Below, piece by piece: positions 49,518-56,547 of a stretch of DNA of 64,000 nt. Both the position numbers and the translations under genes were made by a program. This stretch comes from Caproicibacter sp046707225 (lineage in GTDB: Bacteria; Bacillota; Clostridia; Oscillospirales; Acutalibacteraceae). The first letter of the stretch is position 1; the number at the start of each line of letters is the position of its first letter. The notes under the pieces were generated by a model, which did no database searches, was not told the DNA's origin, and saw only the letters and a list, made by a program, of their open reading frames with translations. Location: contig NZ_JBJKOP010000048.1 of NCBI RefSeq assembly GCF_046707225.1, positions 1-64,000 on the forward strand. Reading direction: 5' to 3'.

Positions 49518-49629
49518 CCGACAGCCGCCTTCCAAATTTCTTTTTGATTGTTGCCATACTGTTGTCAACAATTACATGGTACTATAAAAAAGCAAACAAA
49601 TCAATAAAGCAATGAAAGAGGAGAAATTT

Positions 49630-50268
49630 ATGTTTACAGTCTATGTTTACGTTCTTGATACTTTAGCCGACTGGGAACTGGGGTATGTGACTTCGGAGCT
49701 GAATTCCGGCCGATTTTTCAAAAAGGGCGCGCAGCGGGTAACACTCAAAACGGTCAGTGCTTCCAAAGAGCCGATCAAAACAATGGGCGGGCTGACAATC
49801 GCGCCCGATTGCCTGATCGACGATATGGCTGTGAGCGAAACAAGCGTGCTGCTATTACCGGGTGCAACTACATGGAGCGACCCGAAGCATAGCTCGATCA
49901 TCAAAAAAGCAGGGGAATTTCTTTCTACAGGCGCGACGGTGTGCGCAATCTGCGGAGCTACCGCTGCGCTTGCCAGCTTCGGTCTATTAAATAACCGCCC
50001 GCATACCAGTAACGGACAGGGATTTCTTGAAATGGTTGCTCCCGGTTATAAAGGGCAAAGCTTTTATATAGACCAGCCCTCTGTGGCGGATGATAACCTG
50101 ATTACTGCAAGTTCCACCGGGGCTTTGCTGTGGGCGAAACAAATCATTGAGCATTTAGGTGTTTTTGGGGCAGACACACTGGAAGTCTGGTATGAATATT
50201 TCAGTACCGGGAAGCCAGACCGTTTCTTTGCCCTGATGCAAACTTTGCCGTCCAGCAATGAAAACTGA
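49630..50268 (+). CDS. DJ-1/PfpI-superfamily protein
   Basis: 212-aa class I glutamine-amidotransferase-like fold. The nucleophile-elbow cysteine is Cys108 in TVCAICGATAAL; the acidic partner is in the early strand (DTLADWELGY) with a Glu at position 16. GGLTIAPD and LLLPGATTW are typical of the 'DJ-1/PfpI, YoaZ-like' branch often paired with YafY-type regulators. Possible glyoxalase/deglycase or chaperone activity; not determinable. The ATG at 49630 has AGAGGAG; a start six codons upstream covers the SD. Confidence 0.85.
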   Translation: MFTVYVYVLDTLADWELGYVTSELNSGRFFKKGAQRVTLKTVSASKEPIKTMGGLTIAPDCLIDDMAVSETSVLLLPGATTWSDPKHSSIIKKAGEFLSTGATVCAICGATAALASFGLLNNRPHTSNGQGFLEMVAPGYKGQSFYIDQPSVADDNLITASSTGALLWAKQIIEHLGVFGADTLEVWYEYFSTGKPDRFFALMQTLPSSNEN

Positions 50269-50307
50269 CTCACCTTTGCAGGATGTCTGTTCTTTTCTCG
50301 ATTACTT

Positions 50308-50604
50308 TTATTCATCAAACCAAATTTTGAGGTAACTCTGGCAATGATACAAATCAAACTCCGTGATTCGATACTCCTGAATTCCCGCTTGAACGAGCGG
50401 ATCATTCTCGCAGAACTTTTTAATATCATCGCATTTGACAACGATAATGCCGCCGCCTGTTCCTGTTTTGGGGCCGGATACAAGGATTGAGCCGTCATCA
50501 AATCCAAATTTTAAATATTCAAGGTGTGCGTCAATCGCTTTTTGCAGCTCAGCTTTTTCCGGGAGATTTTTGGAAAACGTGCCTTCCAATACATAATATT
50601 TCAT
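50308..50604 (-). CDS. YciI-like protein
   Basis: 98-aa ferredoxin-like-fold protein. The conserved His27 (DAHLEYLK) and Asp68 (ENDPLVQAGI) form the dyad characteristic of the YCII family, whose biochemical role is mostly unknown. The ATG at 50604 follows AGAAAGG. It is convergent with the DJ-1 gene and lies 82 bases downstream of the MarR gene on the same strand, so it may be MarR-regulated. Confidence 0.85.
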   Translation of the reverse strand: MKYYVLEGTFSKNLPEKAELQKAIDAHLEYLKFGFDDGSILVSGPKTGTGGGIIVVKCDDIKKFCENDPLVQAGIQEYRITEFDLYHCQSYLKIWFDE

Positions 50605-50686
50605 TTTTCTGTTCCTTTCTAACTTCTGTTTATTTTTAACCTCAATCAAAATTCTATGCCGTAATAGAGTTGCGCCTTCCCCCGTA

Positions 50687-51130
50687 TTATTTTCCCTTCG
50701 TTACTTTTATCGCGTTATTTGACATCACTGTAAGCTTTTGAATGATAAAATCTTTCTCGTCTTCATCCATGCCTTCTGAAATGATATCCGTCCACTTTTT
50801 AAGTATTTCAAGAATGTTTGGCTGTATACCGACACCTTTTTCTGTCAGACTGATATGGTAGGACCGTTTGTCGCTCCGGCTTTTTTCCCGGATGATAAAG
50901 CCTTTGTTTTCAAGGCTTTTCATTGCCCTGGTGGTAAGCGCATCGTCGATACTGATCATATCGGACAAATGCTTTTGATTGCTCCCATTGGTTTCAGCGG
51001 CAAGGTTGACAAGATAGATATACTCCGAGGAATTTAAGTCGTATGGTTTTAATTCCCTGTTCAGGTAAATCTGTGCTTGCCTGTAGAGAATAGAAATCCA
51101 TTTCCCAATGCTCTTTATTTCTTGACGTTC
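50687..51130 (-). CDS. MarR-family transcriptional regulator
   Basis: 147-aa winged-helix repressor. DNA-binding domain: LNSSEYIYLVNLAAETNGSN, QKHLSDMISIDDALTTRAMK (recognition helix) and the wing GFIIREKSRSDKRSYHISLTEKG with the D-x-R motif. Dimerisation helices at both ends. The start is TTG (51128-51130) with GGAGG nine bases upstream; the longer frame starts inside the operator region. The promoter carries two TTGAYATATCAA sites, consistent with autorepression. Ligand unknown. Confidence 0.88.
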   Translation of the reverse strand, partial: ERQEIKSIGKWISILYRQAQIYLNRELKPYDLNSSEYIYLVNLAAETNGSNQKHLSDMISIDDALTTRAMKSLENKGFIIREKSRSDKRSYHISLTEKGVGIQPNILEILKKWTDIISEGMDEDEKDFIIQKLTVMSNNAIKVTKGK

Positions 51131-51152
51131 CAAGGATACTCGCCTCCATTTT

Positions 51153-51198
51153 CTTGATATGTCAAGTAAATAATAAGGCGAAATAATTGATATATCAA
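51153..51198 (-). promoter_or_regulatory. Autoregulated promoter with two MarR-type operators
   Basis: On the minus strand TTGATA (51193-51198) and TATTAT (51170-51175) are 17 bases apart. The palindromes TTGATATATCAA (51187-51198) and CTTGACATATCAAG (51153-51166) cover the -35 and the start site respectively. Confidence 0.75.
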
Positions 51199-51203
51199 GT
51201 ACT

Positions 51204-51247
51204 TGAAGCACACGCTATATTAACTTTGCCGTATAGGGTGTGCTTCA
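51204..51247. repeat. Long inverted repeat upstream of marR
   Basis: TGAAGCACAC (51204-51213) and GTGTGCTTCA (51238-51247) are perfect, extended by CTATA/TATAG after one mismatch. This could be a terminator stem or the scar of a deleted element. The next 130 bases (to 51375) hold no recognisable gene. Confidence 0.5.
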
Positions 51248-51375
51248 TTCGTCCACCTCCACCCACACCGGATTTGAGTTCCGTAGTGAATTTGTCCTCT
51301 ATGGAGGAACCAGCAGCCGGACAAATGCAAAGGGCTGCCCCGGTAAACATTTCGAGCAAAAATATTGACTAAAAC

Positions 51376-51404
51376 TTGATGCCGATCCTGCATAAGCGTA
51401 TAAT
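51376..51404 (+). promoter_or_regulatory. Promoter of the RNHCP leader and gene
   Basis: TTGATG (51376-51381) and a perfect TATAAT (51399-51404) are 17 bases apart, about 60 bases upstream of a leader-peptide start codon. Confidence 0.75.
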
Positions 51405-51469
51405 AATATTAGACATCGTTAATCCAGCCAATCGGCTTGATTATAAAGATATTTTAAGGAGATTATTGT

Positions 51470-51505
51470 ATGAAAAATAATAACGCTATGGTGATTGTGC
51501 GCTAA
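51470..51505 (+). CDS. 11-aa leader peptide MKNNNAMVIVR
   Basis: A short frame with a strong SD (AAGGAG, eight bases before ATG) ending TAA at 51503-51505. It is followed two bases later by a stem-loop and then the RNHCP gene. The hydrophobic A-M-V-I-V-R end recalls arrest-type leader peptides (for example the IFVI and IAVV of erm leaders), but the amino acid or drug sensed, if any, is unknown. Confidence 0.6.
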   Translation: MKNNNAMVIVR

Positions 51506-51507
51506 CC

Positions 51508-51553
51508 GGGAGGTTGCGTAACATCAAATCGAAACCTCCCAATAGGATTTTTA
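51508..51553 (+). promoter_or_regulatory. Attenuator hairpin after the leader peptide
   Basis: GGGAGGTT (51508-51515) and AACCTCCC (51533-51540) form an 8-bp stem, followed by AATAGGATTTTTA. A ribosome stalled at the leader end would cover the left arm. The right arm can instead pair with the RNHCP SD (GGAGG at 51562-51566), so either termination or SD sequestration could be switched. Confidence 0.55.
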
Positions 51554-51576
51554 TCATCTGTTAGGAGGACCATCCC

Positions 51577-52002
51577 ATGAATCGGGAAAACAAGAAAAAA
51601 TCATTTGAAAAAGGATATTATAAAACACACGCTTGCAGCGAAACATTTACCTGCAAGCTATGCGGAAGAATTGTAACACCGGAAGGCGCCGGAACCAGCC
51701 ACAGAAATCATTGCCCAAACTGCCTGTCGAGCCTGCATGTTGATGATGAACCGGGGGATCGTTTGGCCGATTGCGGGGGAATCATGGAGCCTGTTGCCGT
51801 ATGGGTCAAAAAAAACGGAGAATGGGCCGTCATTCACCGCTGCCGCGTCTGCGGAAAAATCAGCTCAAATCGTGTGGCGGCGGATGATAATCCGATCAAA
51901 CTCATGTCGATTGCCATGAAGCCGCTTACTTCACCGCCTTTTCCCATAGAACGCATTGAGGAAATGACAAGGCTGATGGGCGGCGAAGGCTCGGTAAAAT
52001 AA
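51577..52002 (+). CDS. RNHCP-domain zinc protein
   Basis: 141-aa protein with the RNHCP signature SHRNHCPNCLSSLHVD at about 46-62. Zinc-binding Cys pairs are CKLC (26-29 region), CPNC (about 52-55) and CRVC (about 90-93). The rest is TCKLCGRIVTPEGAGTSHRN and a short variable C-terminus. The domain is found in bacteria and plants with unknown function; the zinc-ribbon-like layout and the leader attenuator suggest a link to ribosomes or translation stress (inference). SD TAGGAGG precedes the ATG by nine bases. Confidence 0.85.
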   Translation: MNRENKKKSFEKGYYKTHACSETFTCKLCGRIVTPEGAGTSHRNHCPNCLSSLHVDDEPGDRLADCGGIMEPVAVWVKKNGEWAVIHRCRVCGKISSNRVAADDNPIKLMSIAMKPLTSPPFPIERIEEMTRLMGGEGSVK

Positions 52003-52019
52003 CATCCAGGCAGAAAAGA

Positions 52020-52063
52020 CCTCCTAACATACGACCTTAACGGTTCGGTTAGGAGGCCGTTTT
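52020..52063 (+). terminator. Intrinsic terminator after the RNHCP gene
   Basis: CCTCCTAAC and GTTAGGAGG form a 9-bp stem with a 19-base loop, then CCGTTTTG. Confidence 0.8.
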
Positions 52064-52170
52064 GTATCGTTTCGCCATCCATCGTCTCATCTGCAAAGGG
52101 TGCAAAAGCCTGATCCCGATATTACTCTGTTTGGCTGGTCCCATAAAACGAACCGCGGAGGGATTGAACC

Positions 52171-52947
52171 ATGAAAGAATATACCATTCAAAATACCGGT
52201 AATACGATACGATATCACGACCTGCCCGGAAAGGACCTGCCGATTCTGTTTATTCACGGACTTGGCTGCGCGGGCACATTCGACTATCCGGAAGTTGCGG
52301 CACAGAAGCCGCTGCTGGACCATCGCCGCATTCTTGTGGACCTTTTAGGCGCCGGCTACAGTGATAAGCCCGATGATTTCGCTTATACCGTCGAAGCTCA
52401 CGCGGAATATTTGCTGGAATTTATCAATTCTTTAAAGATCGGTCCGTTTCTTCTGTTTGGGCACAGTTTGGGCGGAGCCGTTGCCCTTGCTGTCGCCGAT
52501 CAGTGCCGGGATCGGCTGCATCAGATTATATTAAGTGAATCTAATCTGGATCCAAGCTCCAAAGGCTCCACAAGCAAATACATCGCCGATTTTGAGATGC
52601 GGGACTTCATTGACCGCGGCTTCGAAAAGCTGGTAAAGGAGAGCCGTGAGGACGGTAACAGGATATGGTCGGCATCCCAGTCCGTGTGGCTTCCAAAAGC
52701 CGCTTATCTGATTTCCAAGTCGGCGGCAGCGGGAGGAAACCCATCGTGGAGAGACATTCTGTATTCGCTGAAATGCCCCAGGACTTTCATCTTTGGGGAA
52801 AAGTCTTTGCCCGATGCGGACGAACAGATTCTGGCGGAACATGGGATTCAAATAGAAATCGTAAAACAGGCGGGCCATTCCATGGCTTGGGAAAACCCCA
52901 AGGGTCTGGCTTTCGCGGTCGGCAACGCGATTCATTCCGCTAAATAA
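52171..52947 (+). CDS. Alpha/beta-hydrolase
   Basis: 258-aa hydrolase. The oxyanion-hole strand is ILFIHGLGCAGTFDY, the nucleophile elbow is FGHSLGG with Ser99, an acid near residue 212 lies after FIFGEKSLPD, and the catalytic His is near 238 in KQAGHSMAWENP. The cap is short. Substrate cannot be inferred (esters, lactones, C-C bonds are all possible). A GGAGGGATTGAACC SD precedes the ATG. Monocistronic; convergent with guaB across a shared terminator. Confidence 0.9.
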   Translation: MKEYTIQNTGNTIRYHDLPGKDLPILFIHGLGCAGTFDYPEVAAQKPLLDHRRILVDLLGAGYSDKPDDFAYTVEAHAEYLLEFINSLKIGPFLLFGHSLGGAVALAVADQCRDRLHQIILSESNLDPSSKGSTSKYIADFEMRDFIDRGFEKLVKESREDGNRIWSASQSVWLPKAAYLISKSAAAGGNPSWRDILYSLKCPRTFIFGEKSLPDADEQILAEHGIQIEIVKQAGHSMAWENPKGLAFAVGNAIHSAK

Positions 52948-53000
52948 CCCGGACGTTTCCCTTGATTTCGGTTTCACGGCAGGGTGCAGCATATAAAAAA

Positions 53001-53038
53001 AACGGCGGGGCCGGGATTTTCATCCCGGCCCCGCCGTT
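53001..53038. terminator. Bidirectional terminator between the hydrolase gene and guaB
   Basis: AACGGCGGGGCCGGGA and TCCCGGCCCCGCCGTT form a 16-bp stem over TTTTCA, with A-runs to the left and TTTA to the right. Confidence 0.92.
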
Positions 53039-53054
53039 TACTGAATATCAAACT

Positions 53055-54560
53055 TTATTTCATCAGATGCATGTCGTCTTTCAGCACCACATCGTGGGCG
53101 CCGCCTTCGACAATGCTGACGGAAGACACCTGCGTCAAGCGGGCTTTCTTTTGCAGCTCCGGCAAAGAAAGCGCGCCGCAGTTGCACATGGTGGAGCGCA
53201 TCTTGCTCAGCGTCAGTGAAAGATTGTCGTGCAGACTGCCGGCATAGGGGACGTAGGAATCGACCCCTTCTTCAAAGCTCAGCTTTTTATCGCCGCCCAT
53301 GTCATAGCGCTGCCAGTTGCGGGCGCGGGCGGAACCTTCGCCCCAATATTCCTTCATATAATTTCCGTTGATCATCACTTTATTGGTCGGGCTTTCGTCA
53401 AAGCGGGCGAAATAGCGGCCCAGCATGCAGAAGTCGCATCCCATCGCCAGCGCCAGCGTCAAATGGTAGTCGTAAACGATTCCGCCGTCCGAGCAGATTG
53501 GAACATAGACGCCGGTTTCCTCAAAGTACTCGTCGCGCGCCTTCGCAACCTCAATTACGGCGGTTGCCTGGCCGCGGCCGATTCCCTTGGTTTCACGCGT
53601 AATGCAGATGGAACCGCCGCCGATCCCGATTTTGACAAAATCGGCGCCCGCTTCCGCCAAAAAGCGGAACCCTTCGCGGTCAACCACGTTGCCGGCCCCG
53701 ATTTTCACGGCATTACCGTAGGTTTTGCGCACATAGTCAAGCGTGCGTTTCTGCCACTCGGTATATCCTTCCGAGGAATCGATGCAGAGAATGTCCGCGC
53801 CCGCTTCCACCAGAGCGGGGATGCGCTCTTCGTAATCGCGCGTGTTGACGCCCGCGCCGACCACGTAACGCTTGTGGGAATCCAGAAGCTCCAGCGGATT
53901 CCCCTTGTGAGAATCGTAGTCCTTGCGGAACACAAACGCCGCCAGCCGCTGGTCCTTGTCCAGAATCGGAAGGGCATTGAGCTTGTTGTCCCAGATGATA
54001 TTATTGGCTTCCTTCAGGCTGACGCCCTCTTCGGCATAGATAATCTTTTCGATCGGCGTCATAAAGGTAAAGACCTTTTCTTCCGGCGACATCCGGCTTA
54101 CCCGGTAATCGCGGCTTGTCACAATTCCAAGCAAATGCCCGTTCGGTGTGCCGTCGTCCGTCACCGCCACCGTTGAATGGCCCGTCTTTTCCTTCAGCTC
54201 AAGAATATCGGCCAGGGTTTGGTCCATCCGAATATTGGAGTCGCTGATCACAAATCCCGCTTTATAGCTTTTGACGCGCCCGACCATTTCCGCCTGTTTT
54301 TCAATGCTCTGGGAGCCGTAAAGGAAAGAAATTCCTCCCTCCTTTGCCAGCGCGATCGCCATGCGATCATCGGAGACCGACTGCATAATCGCAGAAACCA
54401 GAGGAATGTTCATGCTCAGCTCCGGTTGCTCACCCTTTTTAAAACGCACGACGGGTGTTTGCAGCGAGACATTCGCGGGCATGCATTCCGCGGAGGAATA
54501 GCCCGGTACCAACAGATATTCGCTGAACGTGTGGCAGGGCTCTTCATAAAAATACGCCAT
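53055..54560 (-). CDS. guaB: IMP dehydrogenase
   Basis: 501-aa TIM-barrel enzyme that oxidises IMP to XMP, committing to guanine nucleotide synthesis. The barrel is split by two CBS domains (about 95-215; ADILELKEKTGHSTVAV and AFVF/NALPILDKDQRLAA). Catalytic loop GIGGGSICITRETKGIGRGQ with the nucleophile Cys near residue 318. Flap DSYVPYAGSLHDNLSLTLSKMRSTMCNCGA near the C-terminus is of the eukaryote/protozoa-like IMPDH group and longer than in Bacillus. AAGGAGAAG SD. Its leader (54561-54671) shows no riboswitch I can name. Confidence 0.95.
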   Translation of the reverse strand: MAYFYEEPCHTFSEYLLVPGYSSAECMPANVSLQTPVVRFKKGEQPELSMNIPLVSAIMQSVSDDRMAIALAKEGGISFLYGSQSIEKQAEMVGRVKSYKAGFVISDSNIRMDQTLADILELKEKTGHSTVAVTDDGTPNGHLLGIVTSRDYRVSRMSPEEKVFTFMTPIEKIIYAEEGVSLKEANNIIWDNKLNALPILDKDQRLAAFVFRKDYDSHKGNPLELLDSHKRYVVGAGVNTRDYEERIPALVEAGADILCIDSSEGYTEWQKRTLDYVRKTYGNAVKIGAGNVVDREGFRFLAEAGADFVKIGIGGGSICITRETKGIGRGQATAVIEVAKARDEYFEETGVYVPICSDGGIVYDYHLTLALAMGCDFCMLGRYFARFDESPTNKVMINGNYMKEYWGEGSARARNWQRYDMGGDKKLSFEEGVDSYVPYAGSLHDNLSLTLSKMRSTMCNCGALSLPELQKKARLTQVSSVSIVEGGAHDVVLKDDMHLMK

Positions 54561-54671
54561 TTTATCTTCTCCTTGCTTCTGATTACTCCCTGAACAGCTT
54601 TCGCGGCGGACGGCAGGTACAACGGCGTTTTCAGCGCCATGCTCCCCCGCCCAACTTCGGGTTTTCTCATT

Positions 54672-54699
54672 ATTATATCACGGTTGGCGGGTTTGTAAA
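54672..54699 (-). promoter_or_regulatory. Promoter of guaB
   Basis: On the minus strand TTTACA (54694-54699) and TATAAT (54672-54677) have a 16-base spacer and an extended TGA before the -10. It drives a leader of about 105 nt. Confidence 0.78.
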
Positions 54700-54735
54700 G
54701 TATAAAATAATGCGCCTGCCGCGCGCGTGATGAAA

Positions 54736-54764
54736 TTGACAAGTCCCTATGAAACCCATATAAT
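54736..54764 (+). promoter_or_regulatory. Perfect-consensus promoter upstream of the Nim-like gene
   Basis: TTGACA (54736-54741), a 17-base spacer and TATAAT (54759-54764), all exact. Divergent from guaB. Confidence 0.88.
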
Positions 54765-54770
54765 AATAGT

Positions 54771-54947
54771 ATTCAATACAGAGTCCGAAAAGCAAGGGCG
54801 CTTTTCCCCGCACCCATGATCTTGATCCGGTGTGCCTGGGGTGCAGAGACCGCGATGAAGACGGGAAGGCCGCGCTTTGCGACATTACTGTGACCAGATT
54901 ACCGATGCGGTCTGTCTCCTCTGGGGGCCGCAATCGGTTTTTTTATC
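54771..54947 (+). ncRNA. Unidentified structured leader RNA with terminator/antiterminator pair
   Basis: About 175 nt from a perfect promoter to a hairpin CCGATGCGG/CCGC-A-ATCGG (54902-54937) followed by seven T. The element AGACCGC (54847-54853) can pair with GCGGTCT (54907-54913), which overlaps the terminator's left arm, so the two folds are mutually exclusive. Other stems are GCACCC/GGGTGC (54810-54845) and GAAAAGC/GCgCTTTTC near the 5' end. It looks like a riboswitch or other attenuator for the Nim-like gene 55 bases downstream. I could not match FMN, TPP, SAM-I, lysine, glycine, T-box or ykkC consensus. Confidence 0.55.
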
Positions 54948-55001
54948 ATCCGGGAGAATGAATTCTTACAGTTGGCGCGCTGCAAAAGGAGATTTTTTAT
55001 C

Positions 55002-55481
55002 ATGAGACGCAAAGACCGCGAAATCACCGAACTGAACGAAATCGTCAAGATCATTGACCGGTGCGACGTATGCCATATCGGTATGACGGACAAGGGTCTG
55101 CCCTATGTGGTGCCGATGAGTTTCGGCTATGCCGTTTCAGAAAACAGGGCTGCCTTTTATTTTCACTGCGCCGGGGAAGGCCGAAAAATCGACCTGCTTC
55201 GGAAGGACCCGCGGGTCTGCCTTCAATTTGACTGTTCCCATCGCCTGATTACCGGAGAAAAAGCCTGTGACTGCTCTACGGAGTACGAAAGCGCCGTCGC
55301 TTTCGGCATCGCTGAATTCATTACGGATCCGGCGGAAAAGACCGGCGCACTGACCCGCCTGATGGAACATTACCAGTCCGGCGGAGAATTCCGGTTTGAT
55401 GACCGAATGGTCCGTCAGACCACCGTATTCCAAGTCACGGCCGAACAAATCAGCGGGAAAAGAAAGAAAATGCAGCCTTAG
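55002..55481 (+). CDS. Nim-like FMN-binding (pyridoxamine 5'-phosphate oxidase family) protein
   Basis: 159-aa split-barrel flavoprotein. N-terminal MRRKDREITELNEIVKIIDR, then CDVCHIGMTDKGLPYVVPMSFGY and FHCAGEGRKIDLLRKDPRVC, the layout of NimA-type nitroimidazole reductases and related PPOX proteins. Basic residues of the GRKID segment bind the FMN phosphate. Many homologues are simply flavin reductase-like with unknown substrates. The ATG at 55002 has AAAAGGAG 10 bases upstream. The preceding attenuator suggests inducible expression. Confidence 0.85.
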   Translation: MRRKDREITELNEIVKIIDRCDVCHIGMTDKGLPYVVPMSFGYAVSENRAAFYFHCAGEGRKIDLLRKDPRVCLQFDCSHRLITGEKACDCSTEYESAVAFGIAEFITDPAEKTGALTRLMEHYQSGGEFRFDDRMVRQTTVFQVTAEQISGKRKKMQP

Positions 55482-55608
55482 GGGATGAAAAGTGCCCTGC
55501 GCGGCCAGAGCTGTGTACGTTTTCAGGTTCAATTTTGCGGTTCGCGCGCGGGGATTCATTCCGACTCGATAACAACCGAGCATTTTGACACCAAGGAGGG
55601 GAAATCTT

Positions 55609-56496
55609 ATGTATGAACTGATTCAGGCGGGCGAGCGCACCTTTTATCTGGAGTGTCCCGCGAAAATCGGCATTTTTCTGGAAGACCCGGAACACGTATG
55701 GCTGATCGACAGCGGCAACGACAAGAAAGCCGGGAAAAAGGTTCTGAAAGTTCTCGACTCCCGGGGGTGGGCCCTGAGCGGCATCATCAACACCCATTCC
55801 AACGCGGACCACATTGGCGGCAACAGCCTGCTGCAAAAGAGAACCGGCTGTAAAATCTATTCGACCGGCCTTGAAAACGCATTCACAGAATATCCGGTTT
55901 TGGAGCCCTCCTTTCTTTACGGCGGATATCCCTGCCGCCAGCTGCGCAGCAAATTTTTGATGGCCGAGCCGTGCAAACCAACCGGAACCGTTGAGGAATT
56001 TCTTCCCGCCGGGATGGAGTTTTTCCGTCTGGGCGGCCACTTCTTCGATATGATCGGTCTGAAAACTGCGGACGGCGTATGCTTTCTGGCAGACTGCCTT
56101 TTCGGGGAAACCATCATCACAAAATATCATCTGAATTTCATCTATAATGTTGCCGAATACCTGCGCACCCTGGACCGTGTGGAGCAGATGAAAGCGGAGC
56201 TGTTTGTTCCGGCACACGCTCCGGCTGTCAAAGACATTCGGCCTTTGGTTCAAATCAACCGGGACAAGGTCCATGAAATAGCCGGGAAAATCACATCGTT
56301 CTGTGAACCGCCTTCCTCGTTTGAAGAAATCCTGCGTCATATCTTTGACTTCTATTCGCTAAAGATGACTTTTGAGCAATATGCTCTGGTCGGCAGCACC
56401 GTCCGTTCCTACCTTTCATATCTGCAGGACACAGAAAAATTGCAGGCGATTTTTTCAGAGAACCGTATGCTCTACCGGCAAACCGTAACGAATTAG
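55609..56496 (+). CDS. MBL-fold metallo-hydrolase
   Basis: 295-aa metallo-beta-lactamase-fold protein. The metal motif reads NTHSNADHIGG: His63, Asp67 and His68 are kept, but the second His of HxHxDH is Asn65, as in a subgroup of clostridial homologues. Further ligands are the His of LGGHFFDMIGL, the Asp of FLADCLFGE and the His of VPAHAP. The C-terminus (about 225-295) is a helical domain with SFEEILRHIFDFYSLKMT. Substrate unknown. The ATG at 55609 has AAGGAGGGG nine bases upstream. Confidence 0.85.
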   Translation: MYELIQAGERTFYLECPAKIGIFLEDPEHVWLIDSGNDKKAGKKVLKVLDSRGWALSGIINTHSNADHIGGNSLLQKRTGCKIYSTGLENAFTEYPVLEPSFLYGGYPCRQLRSKFLMAEPCKPTGTVEEFLPAGMEFFRLGGHFFDMIGLKTADGVCFLADCLFGETIITKYHLNFIYNVAEYLRTLDRVEQMKAELFVPAHAPAVKDIRPLVQINRDKVHEIAGKITSFCEPPSSFEEILRHIFDFYSLKMTFEQYALVGSTVRSYLSYLQDTEKLQAIFSENRMLYRQTVTN

Positions 56497-56547
56497 GATT
56501 CTGTTATTCCTGCCATTCATCTAACATGATATAAAAGAGGTAAATTC

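Noticed and set aside
54416..54742. 108-codon minus-strand frame across the guaB leader
   Set aside because: It overlaps the guaB promoter and start in another frame and has no family resemblance.
54840..54860. T-box-like GGGGTG...ACCGCG in the Nim leader
   Set aside because: Inserted bases break the GGGTGGNACCGCG element, no specifier loop is seen, and the downstream gene is not amino-acid related.
54816..54893. 25-codon frame (starting MILIRCAWG) in the Nim leader
   Set aside because: No SD before the ATG and it lies in strongly paired sequence; I treat the leader as non-coding.
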